64,000 nt of DNA from Alphaproteobacteria bacterium (lineage in GTDB: Bacteria > Pseudomonadota > Alphaproteobacteria > Micavibrionales > UBA2020): positions 21,881 to 85,880 of the forward strand of contig JAIOQI010000001.1 in assembly GCA_021413445.1 (NCBI GenBank), read 5' to 3'. The notes under the pieces are model-generated. The model saw nothing but the letters and a program-made list of their open reading frames with translations. It was not told where the DNA came from and ran no database searches. A program made the translations under genes and the position numbers. Below, in pieces: positions 54,093 to 62,838 of the stretch; the first letter of the stretch is position 1; every line of letters begins with the position of its first letter.

Positions 54093-54877
54093 TAACCATC
54101 TGCGATTTTCAAAAGAAGAAGGCCGCCGGCGAAAAAATCACCATGGTGACCTGCTACGACTACACCAGCGCGGCGATCGTGAACAAGACCAGCATCGATT
54201 GCATCCTGGTGGGCGACAGCCTTGCCATGACCATGCACGGCTTCCGCGACACCCTGGCGGCGACGGTGGAAATGATGGCGCTGCATACCGCCGCGGTCAG
54301 CCGTGGCGCGAAGAACAAGTTCATCATCGGCGACCTGCCGTTCCTGTCCTACCGCTCGGGCCTGAATGAAAATATGGCGGCGGTGCAGGCGCTGATGCAG
54401 GCCGGGGCCCATGCCGTCAAGCTGGAAGGCGCTTCCGGCAACGCCGGGTTCATCGCCCATCTCGTCCATTCCGGCGTGCCGGTGATGGGGCATCTCGGCC
54501 TGACGCCGCAATTCGTCCACCAGCTCGGCGGCTACAAGGTGCAAGGCAAAACGGAGGACAGCGCCCAGCGGCTGCTGGACGAGGCGCTGTCGCTGGAGGC
54601 GGCGGGGTGCTTCGCCCTGGTGCTGGAATGCGTGCCGGCGCCGCTGGCGGCGAAGATCTCGAAAAAACTGAAGATCCCCACCATCGGCATCGGCGCCGGC
54701 GCGGGCGCCGACGGCCAGGTGCTGGTGTTCCAGGACCTGCTCGGGCTCAATACCGAATTCAAGCCGAAGTTCGTCAAAAAGTTCCTCAACGGCGCGGAGC
54801 TGTTCGCCTCGGCACTCGAGGACTATGCGCAGGCCGTCAAAACCGAGGAGTTCCCCGCCCATGAACATAGTTTCTGA
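54089..54877 (+). CDS. panB: 3-methyl-2-oxobutanoate hydroxymethyltransferase
   Basis: Makes ketopantoate from ketoisovalerate. It has KITMVTCYDYTSAAIV, ILVGDSLAMTMHGF with the metal-binding Asp, then GDLPFLSY and VPVMGHLGLTPQ. The 262-residue length fits. The ATG at 54089 overlaps the DUF2520 stop, with AAAGGAGG as ribosome-binding site. The panC start lies inside its 3' end. Confidence 0.95.
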   Translation: MITICDFQKKKAAGEKITMVTCYDYTSAAIVNKTSIDCILVGDSLAMTMHGFRDTLAATVEMMALHTAAVSRGAKNKFIIGDLPFLSYRSGLNENMAAVQALMQAGAHAVKLEGASGNAGFIAHLVHSGVPVMGHLGLTPQFVHQLGGYKVQGKTEDSAQRLLDEALSLEAAGCFALVLECVPAPLAAKISKKLKIPTIGIGAGAGADGQVLVFQDLLGLNTEFKPKFVKKFLNGAELFASALEDYAQAVKTEEFPAHEHSF

Positions 54878-55646
54878 CATTCAGCAGTGGCGGGAGATCC
54901 GCCGGAGCCTGAAAGGTAGTGTCGGGTTCGTGCCGACGATGGGGCATCTGCACGAAGGCCACGCCAGCCTCTGCACGCGGGCTGATGCGGAAAATGATAT
55001 TGTGGCGGCGAGCATTTTCGTCAACCCGACGCAGTTCAACCAGCCGTCCGATTTCGAGCAATACCAGCGCACGCTGGAGGCGGACTGCAGGCTGCTGGAG
55101 AGCCTCGGGGTTGACTATGTCTTCTGCCCGTCAAAGGAGGATATGTATCCGGACGGTTACGAAGTGCAAGTGTCGGAAACAAAAATCGCCGGCGAGCTGG
55201 AGGGCGAATTCCGCCCCGGGCATTTTACCGGCATGCTGACGGTGGTGCTGAAGCTGCTGAATCTGGCGCAGGCCGACCGCGCCTATTTCGGCGAAAAGGA
55301 TTTCCAGCAGCTGCTGCTGGTGAAGAAAATGGCGGCGGCGCTGTTCTTGCCGGTGGAGATCGTCGCCTGCGCGACGGTGCGGGCGGAAAACGGCCTTGCG
55401 CTCAGCTCGCGCAATGCGCGGCTGGATGCCGGGCAGCGCCGGAAGGCGGCAGAGCTGGCGCAGCTGCTGATGAGCGATTTAAGCGACGATGAGGTGAAAA
55501 AACAGCTGGAGCTGCTGGGTTTCCGGCCGGAATATGTCGCGACCCGATGGGGCCGCCGCCTGGGCGCCGCCTGGCTTGACAAAGTCCGGCTGATCGATAA
55601 CGTACCTTTTGTTGAAAGGAATCAAAAAAATGCTGCTGTGTCTTGA
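54861..55646 (+). CDS. panC: Pantothenate synthetase
   Basis: Joins pantoate and beta-alanine using ATP. VGFVPTMGHLHEGHASL is the family's nucleotide-binding region, followed by FVNPTQFNQPSDFEQYQR and YFGEKDFQQLLLVKKM. The 261-residue length is slightly short at the C-terminus but complete. It starts inside panB and ends inside the coaX 5' end. No panD is seen in the operon, so beta-alanine must come from elsewhere. Confidence 0.95.
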   Translation: MNIVSDIQQWREIRRSLKGSVGFVPTMGHLHEGHASLCTRADAENDIVAASIFVNPTQFNQPSDFEQYQRTLEADCRLLESLGVDYVFCPSKEDMYPDGYEVQVSETKIAGELEGEFRPGHFTGMLTVVLKLLNLAQADRAYFGEKDFQQLLLVKKMAAALFLPVEIVACATVRAENGLALSSRNARLDAGQRRKAAELAQLLMSDLSDDEVKKQLELLGFRPEYVATRWGRRLGAAWLDKVRLIDNVPFVERNQKNAAVS

Positions 55647-56427
55647 TGTCGGCAACACCCATATCCTCGGCGGGGTCTTTGAGGGGGATAACCTTATCCT
55701 GCGCTTCCGTCATGCCACGCACCCGCTCGGCACGGCCGACCAGTTCGGGATTTTCCTGCGCAATATCCTCACCGCCAACGGGCTGGCGGGCGACGCCGTG
55801 AAGGCGGTGGCCATCTGTTCCGTGGTGCCGGGCTGCAATTACACCATCCGCCACGCGATCAGCCAGTATTTCAGGATCGAGCCGTTCTATCTGCAGGCGG
55901 GGGTGAAAACCGGCCTCAGCATCAAATACAAAAACCCGGCGGAAGTCGGCGCCGACCGCATCGCCAACGCCATCGGCGCGGTCAAGGCCTTTCCGGCCAA
56001 AAACATCATCATCGTCGATGCCGGCACGGCGACGACGTTCTGCGCCATCAACAAGAACAAGGACTATCTCGGCGGGGCGATTTTGGCCGGGGTCAAGCTG
56101 TCGATGGAGGCGCTGAAGTCCAACACCGCCAAACTGATGGAGGTCGATATCGAGGTGCCGCCGGCCTATCTCGGCCAGACCACCCGGGAGAGCCTGCAGC
56201 GCGGGCTTTATTTCGGGCAGCTCGGCGCGCTGAAGGAAATCATCTCCGGCTTGAAAAAGGAACTGTTCGATAAGGAAACCGTGACGGTGATCGGCACCGG
56301 CGGCTTTTCCCAGCTGTTCCGCGAGGCGGGGGTTTTCGACATTATTCTGCCGGATCTGGTGTTGCAGGGGCTGAAAATAGCCTATGATTATTCGCAGGAG
56401 CCGTCGCAAAAAGGAAAGGTTGCATGA
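55630..56427 (+). CDS. coaX: Type III pantothenate kinase
   Basis: First step of CoA synthesis from pantothenate. CoaX signatures are DVGNTHILGGVF at the N-terminus, VGADRIANAIGA and IIVDAGTATTF. The length from the ATG at 55630 is 265 residues. The ribosome-binding site is GAAAGGA. It follows panC with overlap, completing a pantothenate-to-CoA entry operon, and overlaps prmB as ATGA. Confidence 0.95.
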   Translation: MLLCLDVGNTHILGGVFEGDNLILRFRHATHPLGTADQFGIFLRNILTANGLAGDAVKAVAICSVVPGCNYTIRHAISQYFRIEPFYLQAGVKTGLSIKYKNPAEVGADRIANAIGAVKAFPAKNIIIVDAGTATTFCAINKNKDYLGGAILAGVKLSMEALKSNTAKLMEVDIEVPPAYLGQTTRESLQRGLYFGQLGALKEIISGLKKELFDKETVTVIGTGGFSQLFREAGVFDIILPDLVLQGLKIAYDYSQEPSQKGKVA

Positions 56428-57374
56428 AAAAACCTGCCGACAAAAAATCTGCTGATGAACTGCTGACCGTCCGCGACTTCATCCGCTATGGGGTGAGCCG
56501 CTTTAACGAGGTCGGCCTCTCCTACGGGCACGGCACGGGCAACGCCTATGACGAGGCGGTGTATCTGGTGCTGGAAACCCTGCACCTGCCGCTGGACCAG
56601 CTGGAGCCTTACTTCGACGCCCGGCTGACCAAGGCCGAGCGCAAGGCGGTGGCGGTGATTTTGGAGAAGCGCGTCAAGACGCGCAAGCCCGCCGCCTACC
56701 TGACCAACAAGGGCTACGTCCAGGGCCTGCAGTTTTACGTCGATGAGCGGGTGATCGTGCCGCGCTCCTATATCGGCGACATCCTGTGCTCCGACCTCAT
56801 CGGCGGCGACGAGGAGACGCTGATCGACGACCCGACGGCGGTCAACTCCGTCCTCGACCTGTGCACCGGCTCCGGCTGTCTCGCCATCCTTGCGGCGCAT
56901 GTCTTCCCCTTCGCCGATGTGGATGCGGTGGATTTGTCGCCCGATGCGCTGGCCGTCGCCAAGATCAACGTCAAAAAACATGACTGCGCAGGGCGCGTCA
57001 CCCTTTACAAAGGGGATTTGTTCAAGCCGCTGAAGGGCAAGAAATACGACCTCATCATCACTAACCCGCCTTATGTGCATTCGGAATTAATAAAAACATT
57101 ACCGCCTGAACACCGGCATGAGCCGAAAATGGCGCTGGCTTCCGGGGATGACGGGCTGGACATCGTAAGGCGCATCCTAAAAGAAGCGCCGGATTACTTG
57201 ACCGAAGACGGCGGTTTATTGTGCGAAATCGGCGAAGGCCAGGCGCTGCTTGAGTCGCAATACCCCGACCTGGAATTCAAGTGGCTGGATACCGAGCTGA
57301 GCGAGGGCGAGGTGTTCTGGCTGACCCGCGAGCAATTGGTCGCTAATAACCGAATTTCCAGCGGAAGCCGATAA
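56424..57374 (+). CDS. prmB: 50S ribosomal protein L3 glutamine methyltransferase
   Basis: A SAM-dependent N5-glutamine methyltransferase. It has the motif LDLCTGSGCLAILAA, the NPPY catalytic motif in IITNPPYVHSEL, and an N-terminal helical domain. The YVHSEL after NPPY favours PrmB over PrmC. At 316 residues it fits. The last 32 bases overlap the convergent PAP2 gene end, which may be mutually disruptive if both messages are long. Confidence 0.93.
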   Translation: MKKPADKKSADELLTVRDFIRYGVSRFNEVGLSYGHGTGNAYDEAVYLVLETLHLPLDQLEPYFDARLTKAERKAVAVILEKRVKTRKPAAYLTNKGYVQGLQFYVDERVIVPRSYIGDILCSDLIGGDEETLIDDPTAVNSVLDLCTGSGCLAILAAHVFPFADVDAVDLSPDALAVAKINVKKHDCAGRVTLYKGDLFKPLKGKKYDLIITNPPYVHSELIKTLPPEHRHEPKMALASGDDGLDIVRRILKEAPDYLTEDGGLLCEIGEGQALLESQYPDLEFKWLDTELSEGEVFWLTREQLVANNRISSGSR

Positions 57375-57918
57375 AGTCCGGCCCGACCACCGGGTAAAGC
57401 TCTTCTTCGCCGTCTTTGGTGACGAAGAACATGCCGACCCCGTAAGAGAGGGCGCAGCCGCCAATAACATCGCGGACATGATGTTTTTCAGCCTTGACAC
57501 GAGCGTAACCGACGGTGGCGGCGACGGCGAGGGCCGGCGCGCCGTACTCCCATCCATAGCGCCCGCCCAGAAACGCCGCGCCGGAGCAGGCGATGGAGGT
57601 ATGCTCCGAGGGGAAGGAATAATCACCCTGATTGGGCCGATTGTTCCAGGATGTGTCGCGAAGCGAATATTTCAGGGCCTGGCCCGCCAGTTCCGTGGCA
57701 ACCGCAGCCCGCAGCAGCTGTTTTTCGCCCTCGAGGTCGCCTTCATAGGCGGCAACAACCGCGCCGGCAGCAACAGGCACAAACTGCAGCCAGTTGCTGG
57801 CCGTATCATATCCTTTTTCGGGATGGGTTTGCGGGTGCGCCGCCGCCGCGCCGGCAATAAAGAGCGCGGCGAGCGGCAATACCCGCAAAAAATCATTCAA
57901 AGAAAAAACCGGTTTCAT
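57343..57918 (-). CDS. PAP2 superfamily phosphatase, secreted or membrane-anchored
   Basis: A signal or anchor segment (VLPLAALFIAGAAAA) precedes the three catalytic motifs: KYSLRDTSWNNRP, FPSEHTS and ARVKAEKHHVRDV, the KxxxxxxRP, PSxH and RxxxxxHxxxD set. It should dephosphorylate a lipid or sugar phosphate in the periplasm. It follows potD on the same strand after 12 bases, as the last gene of the polyamine transporter operon. The overlap with prmB is noted there. Confidence 0.85.
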   Translation of the reverse strand: MKPVFSLNDFLRVLPLAALFIAGAAAAHPQTHPEKGYDTASNWLQFVPVAAGAVVAAYEGDLEGEKQLLRAAVATELAGQALKYSLRDTSWNNRPNQGDYSFPSEHTSIACSGAAFLGGRYGWEYGAPALAVAATVGYARVKAEKHHVRDVIGGCALSYGVGMFFVTKDGEEELYPVVGPDFIGFRWKFGY

Positions 57919-57930
57919 GACGCCGTTCCC

Positions 57931-58962
57931 TTAGCGCGTCAGCTCCGACCAGATCTTGCTGTAGGCATCGACGACTTCCGCCGGGCAGGCCTGGGCGACG
58001 CCGGTGACAGTGCCTTCCGGAATGTTGAATTCCGGCGCCTGCTTCATGTCTTCGGGCAGCAGCTCGTTGGCAGCCTTGATCGACGACATCATGCCCGCCG
58101 CGATGGAATGCTCGGCGGCATTCTCCGGCTTCAGCATGAAAGAGATGAAAGCTTTCGCCGCGTCGGCGTTCTTGGCGTTGGCGGGGATGGCGAAATTGTC
58201 CACCCAGACCTCCACGCCTTCCGCAGGATAGACGTATTTGAGGTCCTTGTTCTGCTGACGGGCTTTATAGGCGTCGCCGTTCCATGCCATCTGCAGGGGG
58301 ATTTCGCCGGCGGCCAGCCTTTCGGTGTAGCCGGTCGAGCCATAGACCTTGACGAAGGGCTTCTGCTTCAGCAGCAGGGCTTGCAGTGTCTTGAAAGTCT
58401 CCGGCGTATTGTCGCAGAAGGGTTTTTTGACCGCCAGCGAAGCGATGTCCATCGCCGTGCCGATGTCGTCGAGGACGCCGACGCTGGGTTTTTCGCCGGC
58501 CGGGCGCTCAAAGAACTGCTGCCAGCTGGCGCCGGTTTCCTTGGTCAGCTTGGTGTTCACGGCCAGGCCGGTGGTGCCGTAGAACAGCGGCAGGACGTAA
58601 GTGTACTCGGGGTCGTAATCCGGCTTTTGCACGCTCTTGGTCATGTCCTTGGCGATCGCTTTCAGGTCGTCCGGCAGCTGTTGCAGCAGCTTTTCGGCGA
58701 CCAGGAAGGGCACGTAGTTGCCCGAGGGCGCGACCACGTCATAGGCGCCGCCCGCTTTCAGCTTGGCCATCAGCGTGTCGTTGCTGGAATAAACATCGGT
58801 GACGACCTTGATGCCGGTTTCCTTCTCGAATTTCTTGAACAGTTTGGGCGCGGTGTAGGTGTCCCAGATGTAGATGTAAAGTTTTTTGCCGGCCGCATGG
58901 GCGGCGGTGGGGCAAAGGAAAATAATGGCAAGGGCGGCGATAATAAATGATTTGATTTTCAT
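57931..58962 (-). CDS. potD: Polyamine ABC transporter, periplasmic binding protein
   Basis: Binds spermidine or putrescine. The signal peptide (MKIKSFIIAALAIIFLCPTA) is followed by KLYIYIWDTYTAPKLFKKFE and YDVVAPSGNYVPFLV, the pattern of PotD/PotF. At 343 residues it is complete. It is the fourth gene of a potA-potB-potC-potD operon read from right to left. PotD or PotF cannot be decided. Confidence 0.92.
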   Translation of the reverse strand: MKIKSFIIAALAIIFLCPTAAHAAGKKLYIYIWDTYTAPKLFKKFEKETGIKVVTDVYSSNDTLMAKLKAGGAYDVVAPSGNYVPFLVAEKLLQQLPDDLKAIAKDMTKSVQKPDYDPEYTYVLPLFYGTTGLAVNTKLTKETGASWQQFFERPAGEKPSVGVLDDIGTAMDIASLAVKKPFCDNTPETFKTLQALLLKQKPFVKVYGSTGYTERLAAGEIPLQMAWNGDAYKARQQNKDLKYVYPAEGVEVWVDNFAIPANAKNADAAKAFISFMLKPENAAEHSIAAGMMSSIKAANELLPEDMKQAPEFNIPEGTVTGVAQACPAEVVDAYSKIWSELTR

Positions 58963-58970
58963 GATGATCC

Positions 58971-59762
58971 TCAGGAGGTTTTCTTTTGGTTAATCAGGTA
59001 GGAAGATAGCACGAGAATCATCGAAAGCGCCAATAAAATTGCCGAAATGGCGTTGATTTCCGGCGTGATGCCGCGCCGCACCATGCTGTAGATATAGACC
59101 GGCAGGGTCATGGCGCCGGGCGGCGCCACCATCTCGGTTATGATAAAGTCGTCGAACGAGGTGATGAAAGCCAGCATCGCGCCGGAAAAGATTCCCGGCA
59201 TCAGCAGCGGCACCGTGACATGGCGGAAGACCAGCCACGGGCCGGCATAGAGGTCGCTGGCCGCCTCGAACAGGCTGGGCGGGATGGTCTCGAGCCGGGC
59301 GTGCAGCGGCGAATAGGCGAAGGGGATGCAAAAGACGATATGGGCGATCAGGATGTTGCCGATGTCGAGGCTGAGGCCGATGGCGGTGAAAAACGACAGC
59401 GAGGCGATGGCGATCACCACTTCCGGGATCAGCAGCGGCAGCATGATGAGGCTGTGGACCGCCTGCTGGCTGCGGAATTTTTTCCGGCGGCTGTGCATGG
59501 CGAGCGCGGTCGGCAGCGCGATCAGCGTGGAGAAGAAGGTCGCGCCGCAGCCGACGATCAGGGAGTTGATGGCGGCGCGCTGGAGGTCGTCGTTGTCCAG
59601 CGCCGCGCGGTACCAGTCGGTGCTGAACCCCTCCCAGACCGTAATCAGCTTGCTGGAGTTGAAGGAGAAGACGATCAGGATGACGATCGGCGCGTAGAGA
59701 AAGGCCAGCCCCGCCCAGGCCGTGCCGCCGAAACCGGGGATTTTTAGGGAAGCCGCCGCCAT
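58971..59762 (-). CDS. potC: Polyamine ABC transporter permease (PotC/PotI)
   Basis: A six-helix inner-membrane permease of 263 residues. The EAA loop reads EAASDLYAGPWLVFRHVTVPLLMPG. It begins one base after potB ends and stops eight bases before potD. The paralogue is potB; together they form the channel, driven by the PotA ATPase. Confidence 0.92.
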   Translation of the reverse strand: MAAASLKIPGFGGTAWAGLAFLYAPIVILIVFSFNSSKLITVWEGFSTDWYRAALDNDDLQRAAINSLIVGCGATFFSTLIALPTALAMHSRRKKFRSQQAVHSLIMLPLLIPEVVIAIASLSFFTAIGLSLDIGNILIAHIVFCIPFAYSPLHARLETIPPSLFEAASDLYAGPWLVFRHVTVPLLMPGIFSGAMLAFITSFDDFIITEMVAPPGAMTLPVYIYSMVRRGITPEINAISAILLALSMILVLSSYLINQKKTS

Positions 59763-59763
59763 G

Positions 59764-60648
59764 CTACACCAGCCCCTTCACGTCTTTGGCCTTGCGCGCC
59801 ATCAGCATCATGCCCAGCATGACGATCGCCATCAGGATGACCGAGGCGGCGGCGCCGAACGGCCAGTTACGCGAAAAGCCGAACTGCAGCTGGATCAGGT
59901 TGCCGAGCATCATCTGTTTACCGCCGCCGAGCAGGTCGGAGGCGAGGAAGGAGCCGATCGCCGGGATGAACACCAGCACCGAACCGGCGATGATCCCCGG
60001 CATGGCGAGCGGGATGGTGACGCGGAACAATGTCTGCCAGCGCCCGGCATAGAGGTCGGCGGCCGCTTCGGTCAGGCGCCAGTCCATGCGCTCGAGGCTG
60101 GAATAGATCGGCAGGATCATGAACGGCAGGTAGCTGTAGAGCAGCCCCAGGCCCACGGCGAAGCCGTTATAAAGCAGCGGCAGCGGCTCTTTAATGATGC
60201 CGAAGTAAAGCAGAAAATTATTGACCAGCCCCTCGTTGCGCAGCACCAGCATCCAGGCATAGGTGCGGATGAGCAGATTGGTCCAGAAGGGGATGGTCAC
60301 CAGCATGATCCATAGGTTGCGCTTTTCCGGCGGGCGCGTCGCCATGTGATAGGCGGTGGGGAATCCCGCCAGCACGCAGAGCAGCGTGCAGACGCCGGCC
60401 AGCTTCACCGAGCGCAGGAACACCTCGAGATAGGCGGGGCTGAAATGCAGGTTGCCGTCGAAGTCCTTTTCAAACAGGATCTGGAGATAGGCGTCGAGGG
60501 AGAATTGATGCACCACGCCGCCGTAAGGCCCTGCCGCCATAAAGGAATAGGCGACGATCAGGAACAGCGGCATGACAAAAAACACGCCCATGATGATGAA
60601 GAAGGGGAGCAGGAGCAGGTAGGCGGGAGAAAGTTTCAGGAAGCGCAT
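59764..60648 (-). CDS. potB: Polyamine ABC transporter permease (PotB/PotH)
   Basis: A 294-residue permease with an EAA loop TEAAADLYAGRWQTLFRVTI and six helices. It starts 13 bases before the potA stop (overlap 60636-60648), so it is translationally coupled to the ATPase gene. Confidence 0.92.
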   Translation of the reverse strand: MRFLKLSPAYLLLLPFFIIMGVFFVMPLFLIVAYSFMAAGPYGGVVHQFSLDAYLQILFEKDFDGNLHFSPAYLEVFLRSVKLAGVCTLLCVLAGFPTAYHMATRPPEKRNLWIMLVTIPFWTNLLIRTYAWMLVLRNEGLVNNFLLYFGIIKEPLPLLYNGFAVGLGLLYSYLPFMILPIYSSLERMDWRLTEAAADLYAGRWQTLFRVTIPLAMPGIIAGSVLVFIPAIGSFLASDLLGGGKQMMLGNLIQLQFGFSRNWPFGAAASVILMAIVMLGMMLMARKAKDVKGLV

Positions 60649-61640
60649 CGGATCAATCTTTCCGGCGCAATCGAAATGCGCACCCGCTCGTTTTCCTTCA
60701 GGGGCAGGGGCTCGTCTTCGCAGACCGTGACCGTGTCGCCGCTATCGAGGCGGACAATATAATGGGTCACGCTGCCGCGGTAATTGATCTGGGCGACGGT
60801 GCCGGTGGCGGAGCAGGATGATTTTTCCTCCGGCGTGACGAAGAAAATATCCTCGGGGCGGAAGCCGACCTCCCGGCCCTTGGCGAGGCCGAGCGTTTCC
60901 GGGCGCACGAAGTTGCAGTTGCCGATGAAGTCGGCGACGAAGCGCGTCGCCGGCCGGTCGTAGATGTCCTGCGGCGTGCCGAGTTGCACCACCCGGCCCT
61001 TGTCCATGACGGCGATGCGGTCGGACATCGACAACGCTTCGTCCTGGTCGTGGGTGACGAAAATGAAGGTGATGCCGGTGTCGCGCTGCAGGCGCTTCAG
61101 CTCGATCTGCATTTCCTTGCGCAGCTTGTGGTCGAGGGCGGAGAGCGATTCATCGAGCAGCAGGATCTGCGGGTGGTTGACCAGCGCCCGCGCCAGCGCC
61201 ACGCGCTGCTGCTGCCCGCCGGAGAGCTGCGCCGGCTTGCGGTCGGACATGGTTTCCAGGCGCACCAGTTGTAATGCCTCTTTAACCGCGGCGGCGATGG
61301 TGTTTTTGTCCTTGCCCTGCATCAAGAGGCCGAAGCCGATATTCTCCGCGACGGTCATGTGCGGGAACAGCGCATAGTTTTGAAATACGGTATTCACCGG
61401 GCGCTGGCAGGCCGGAAGCCCGGTGATGTCCTGCCCGAAGAGGATGATTTTTCCGCTGTCGGCGGTGTCCAGCCCGGCGACCAGGCGCAGCAGCGTGGTC
61501 TTGCCGCAGCCCGACGGCCCCAGCAGGGTGAAAAACTCGTTCGGGTGCAGGGTGAGCGAGACGTTGTCCACGGCGGTGACCACCGTCGCGCCATGGGCAA
61601 AGGATTTGTTGATGTGATCGAGAATGAGCGCTTCAGTCAT
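60636..61640 (-). CDS. potA: Polyamine ABC transporter ATPase (PotA/PotG)
   Basis: Powers polyamine uptake. Walker A is LLGPSGCGKTTLLRL, the signature LSGGQQQRVALARAL, Walker B LLLDESLSALD, and the C-terminal TOBE-like domain holds RPEDIFFVTPEE. I place the start at 61640 (MTEALILDH). A longer frame to 61676 adds 12 residues with a poor ribosome-binding site, so the start is uncertain. It is the first gene of the operon and divergent from the small-protein array. Confidence 0.92.
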   Translation of the reverse strand: MTEALILDHINKSFAHGATVVTAVDNVSLTLHPNEFFTLLGPSGCGKTTLLRLVAGLDTADSGKIILFGQDITGLPACQRPVNTVFQNYALFPHMTVAENIGFGLLMQGKDKNTIAAAVKEALQLVRLETMSDRKPAQLSGGQQQRVALARALVNHPQILLLDESLSALDHKLRKEMQIELKRLQRDTGITFIFVTHDQDEALSMSDRIAVMDKGRVVQLGTPQDIYDRPATRFVADFIGNCNFVRPETLGLAKGREVGFRPEDIFFVTPEEKSSCSATGTVAQINYRGSVTHYIVRLDSGDTVTVCEDEPLPLKENERVRISIAPERLIRCAS

Positions 61641-61743
61641 GTCACGAATCATAGAGGCTTTTTGTCCGGCTGTCATTCCCGCGCGGGGAGTCTCAAAAAT
61701 AGCCGTTATTTTACAATATGTTAATTACTATATTTCATAATAC

Positions 61744-61772
61744 TTGACTTTTAGAAGAGGATTCTGTAACCT
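61744..61772 (+). promoter_or_regulatory. Candidate promoter of the small-protein array
   Basis: TTGACT (61744-61749) and TAACCT (61767-61772), spaced 17 bases apart, lie 40 bases before the first ATG of the array. The -35 is a good match, the -10 moderate. The region between potA and the array is AT rich. Confidence 0.5.
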
Positions 61773-61811
61773 CTTTTTGTCGTTTTTCAAAACGGAAGGA
61801 AAAACCAAATT

Positions 61812-62048
61812 ATGACGGAAGCCCAAAAAACCACGAACCTGGATGAGCTGAAAAACAAGCTTTACGAGGCCTTTGACAAGACGTTGCGGGTCGTAAGCTA
61901 CTACAAAGCAGGCAACAGCGCCTCTACAGCCAATGCAGATGCCGCCTATCTTGAAGCTGCCGCCAAACTCGCCGATTCCATCTCCAAAGTTGAGCGCGAA
62001 CAGCGCGAAGCCAAAGAGCGCGGCTACAATAAACTCGACAAAAATTGA
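61812..62048 (+). CDS. Tandem small-protein family, member 1
   Basis: A 78-residue soluble protein, first of five tandem paralogues. It has two conserved blocks: an N-terminal amphipathic helix around NLDELKNKLYEAFDK (residues 9-23) and a C-terminal EREQREAKERGYNKLDKN. The middle is variable and Ala rich. No signal peptide, membrane segment or cysteine is seen. The ribosome-binding site GGAAGGA lies upstream. The family is not recognised. Confidence 0.8.
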   Translation: MTEAQKTTNLDELKNKLYEAFDKTLRVVSYYKAGNSASTANADAAYLEAAAKLADSISKVEREQREAKERGYNKLDKN

Positions 62049-62080
62049 AATTTTTTTAATAAAAACAAGGAGTTTTGACC

Positions 62081-62284
62081 ATGGCAAAATCTTATGACGA
62101 TTTCCGGACAACGACGACAACGAATATGGACGAACTGAAAGAAAAGCTTTTAGTGGCTTTTGATAAGGCGTTTGCCAACGGAGAGCGGGAGTCACTTGGG
62201 GAAATAGCAAAGGGTATTGCTGCTGTTGAACGCGAACAGCGCGAGGCCAAAGAGCGCGGCATTAACAAGCTCGAGAAAAACTAA
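62081..62284 (+). CDS. Tandem small-protein family, member 2
   Basis: A 67-residue paralogue and the shortest of the five. The helix block is NMDELKEKLLVAFDKAF, the C-terminus EREQREAKERGINKLEKN, with a short middle. A Thr-rich tract (TTTTT) precedes the helix. The ribosome-binding site AAGGAG stands eight bases before the ATG at 62081; the frame extends to a TTG at 62075 that is not used in my view. Function unknown. Confidence 0.8.
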   Translation: MAKSYDDFRTTTTTNMDELKEKLLVAFDKAFANGERESLGEIAKGIAAVEREQREAKERGINKLEKN

Positions 62285-62319
62285 GCTGGTAATTTATAAT
62301 AAAAACAAAAGGATAAGTT

Positions 62320-62544
62320 ATGGACATCAATTTAGACGAAATGAAAAACAAGCTTTATGACGCTTTTAACAAGGCATTAGACGCTGCCGATCGGTGCAAG
62401 TATTCGCATACGTCTTCCGGGGAGGCGAAAGCGGCTGCTGACTATGTGGAAGCCGCTTCCAAAGCAGCCATAGCCATCACCACGATTGAGCAGGAGCAGC
62501 GCGAGGCCAAAGAGCGTGGCGTTAACAAACTTGAGAAAAACTAA
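62320..62544 (+). CDS. Tandem small-protein family, member 3
   Basis: A 74-residue paralogue with the helix block NLDEMKNKLYDAFNKAL and the C-terminus EQEQREAKERGVNKLEKN. The middle section is longer and contains one Cys and an Ala-rich segment. The ribosome-binding site is AAAGGAT. The preceding spacer repeats TAATAAAAACAAAAGGA. Confidence 0.8.
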   Translation: MDINLDEMKNKLYDAFNKALDAADRCKYSHTSSGEAKAAADYVEAASKAAIAITTIEQEQREAKERGVNKLEKN

Positions 62545-62579
62545 GAAAATCATCAGAAAATCATCATAGGGAGTGAGCT

Positions 62580-62807
62580 ATGGCTGAAGATAATTTGGAT
62601 GCGTTAAAAAAGGAGCTTTATGAGGCTTTCCGCATCGCCATAAAGTATGGAAAAGATGATTTAGAAGGATATGCCACTAACGCGTCACATCAGGCCGGCG
62701 CTTTGTCGTTGCAGGCTGCTGCCGAGGTGGCAAAAGCCATTGCGATCATTGACCGCGAACAGCGCGAGTCCAAAGAGCGCGGCGTTAACAAACTTGAGAA
62801 AAACTGA
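62580..62807 (+). CDS. Tandem small-protein family, member 4
   Basis: A 75-residue paralogue with the helix block NLDALKKELYEAFRIAI and the C-terminus DREQRESKERGVNKLEKN. The middle is variable. The ribosome-binding site is AGGGAGTGAG. The spacer after it repeats AAATTTTTATAATAAAAACA as after member 1, so the duplication unit includes the spacer. Confidence 0.8.
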   Translation: MAEDNLDALKKELYEAFRIAIKYGKDDLEGYATNASHQAGALSLQAAAEVAKAIAIIDREQRESKERGVNKLEKN

Positions 62808-62838
62808 AATTTTTATAATAAAAACAAGGAGATAGATT

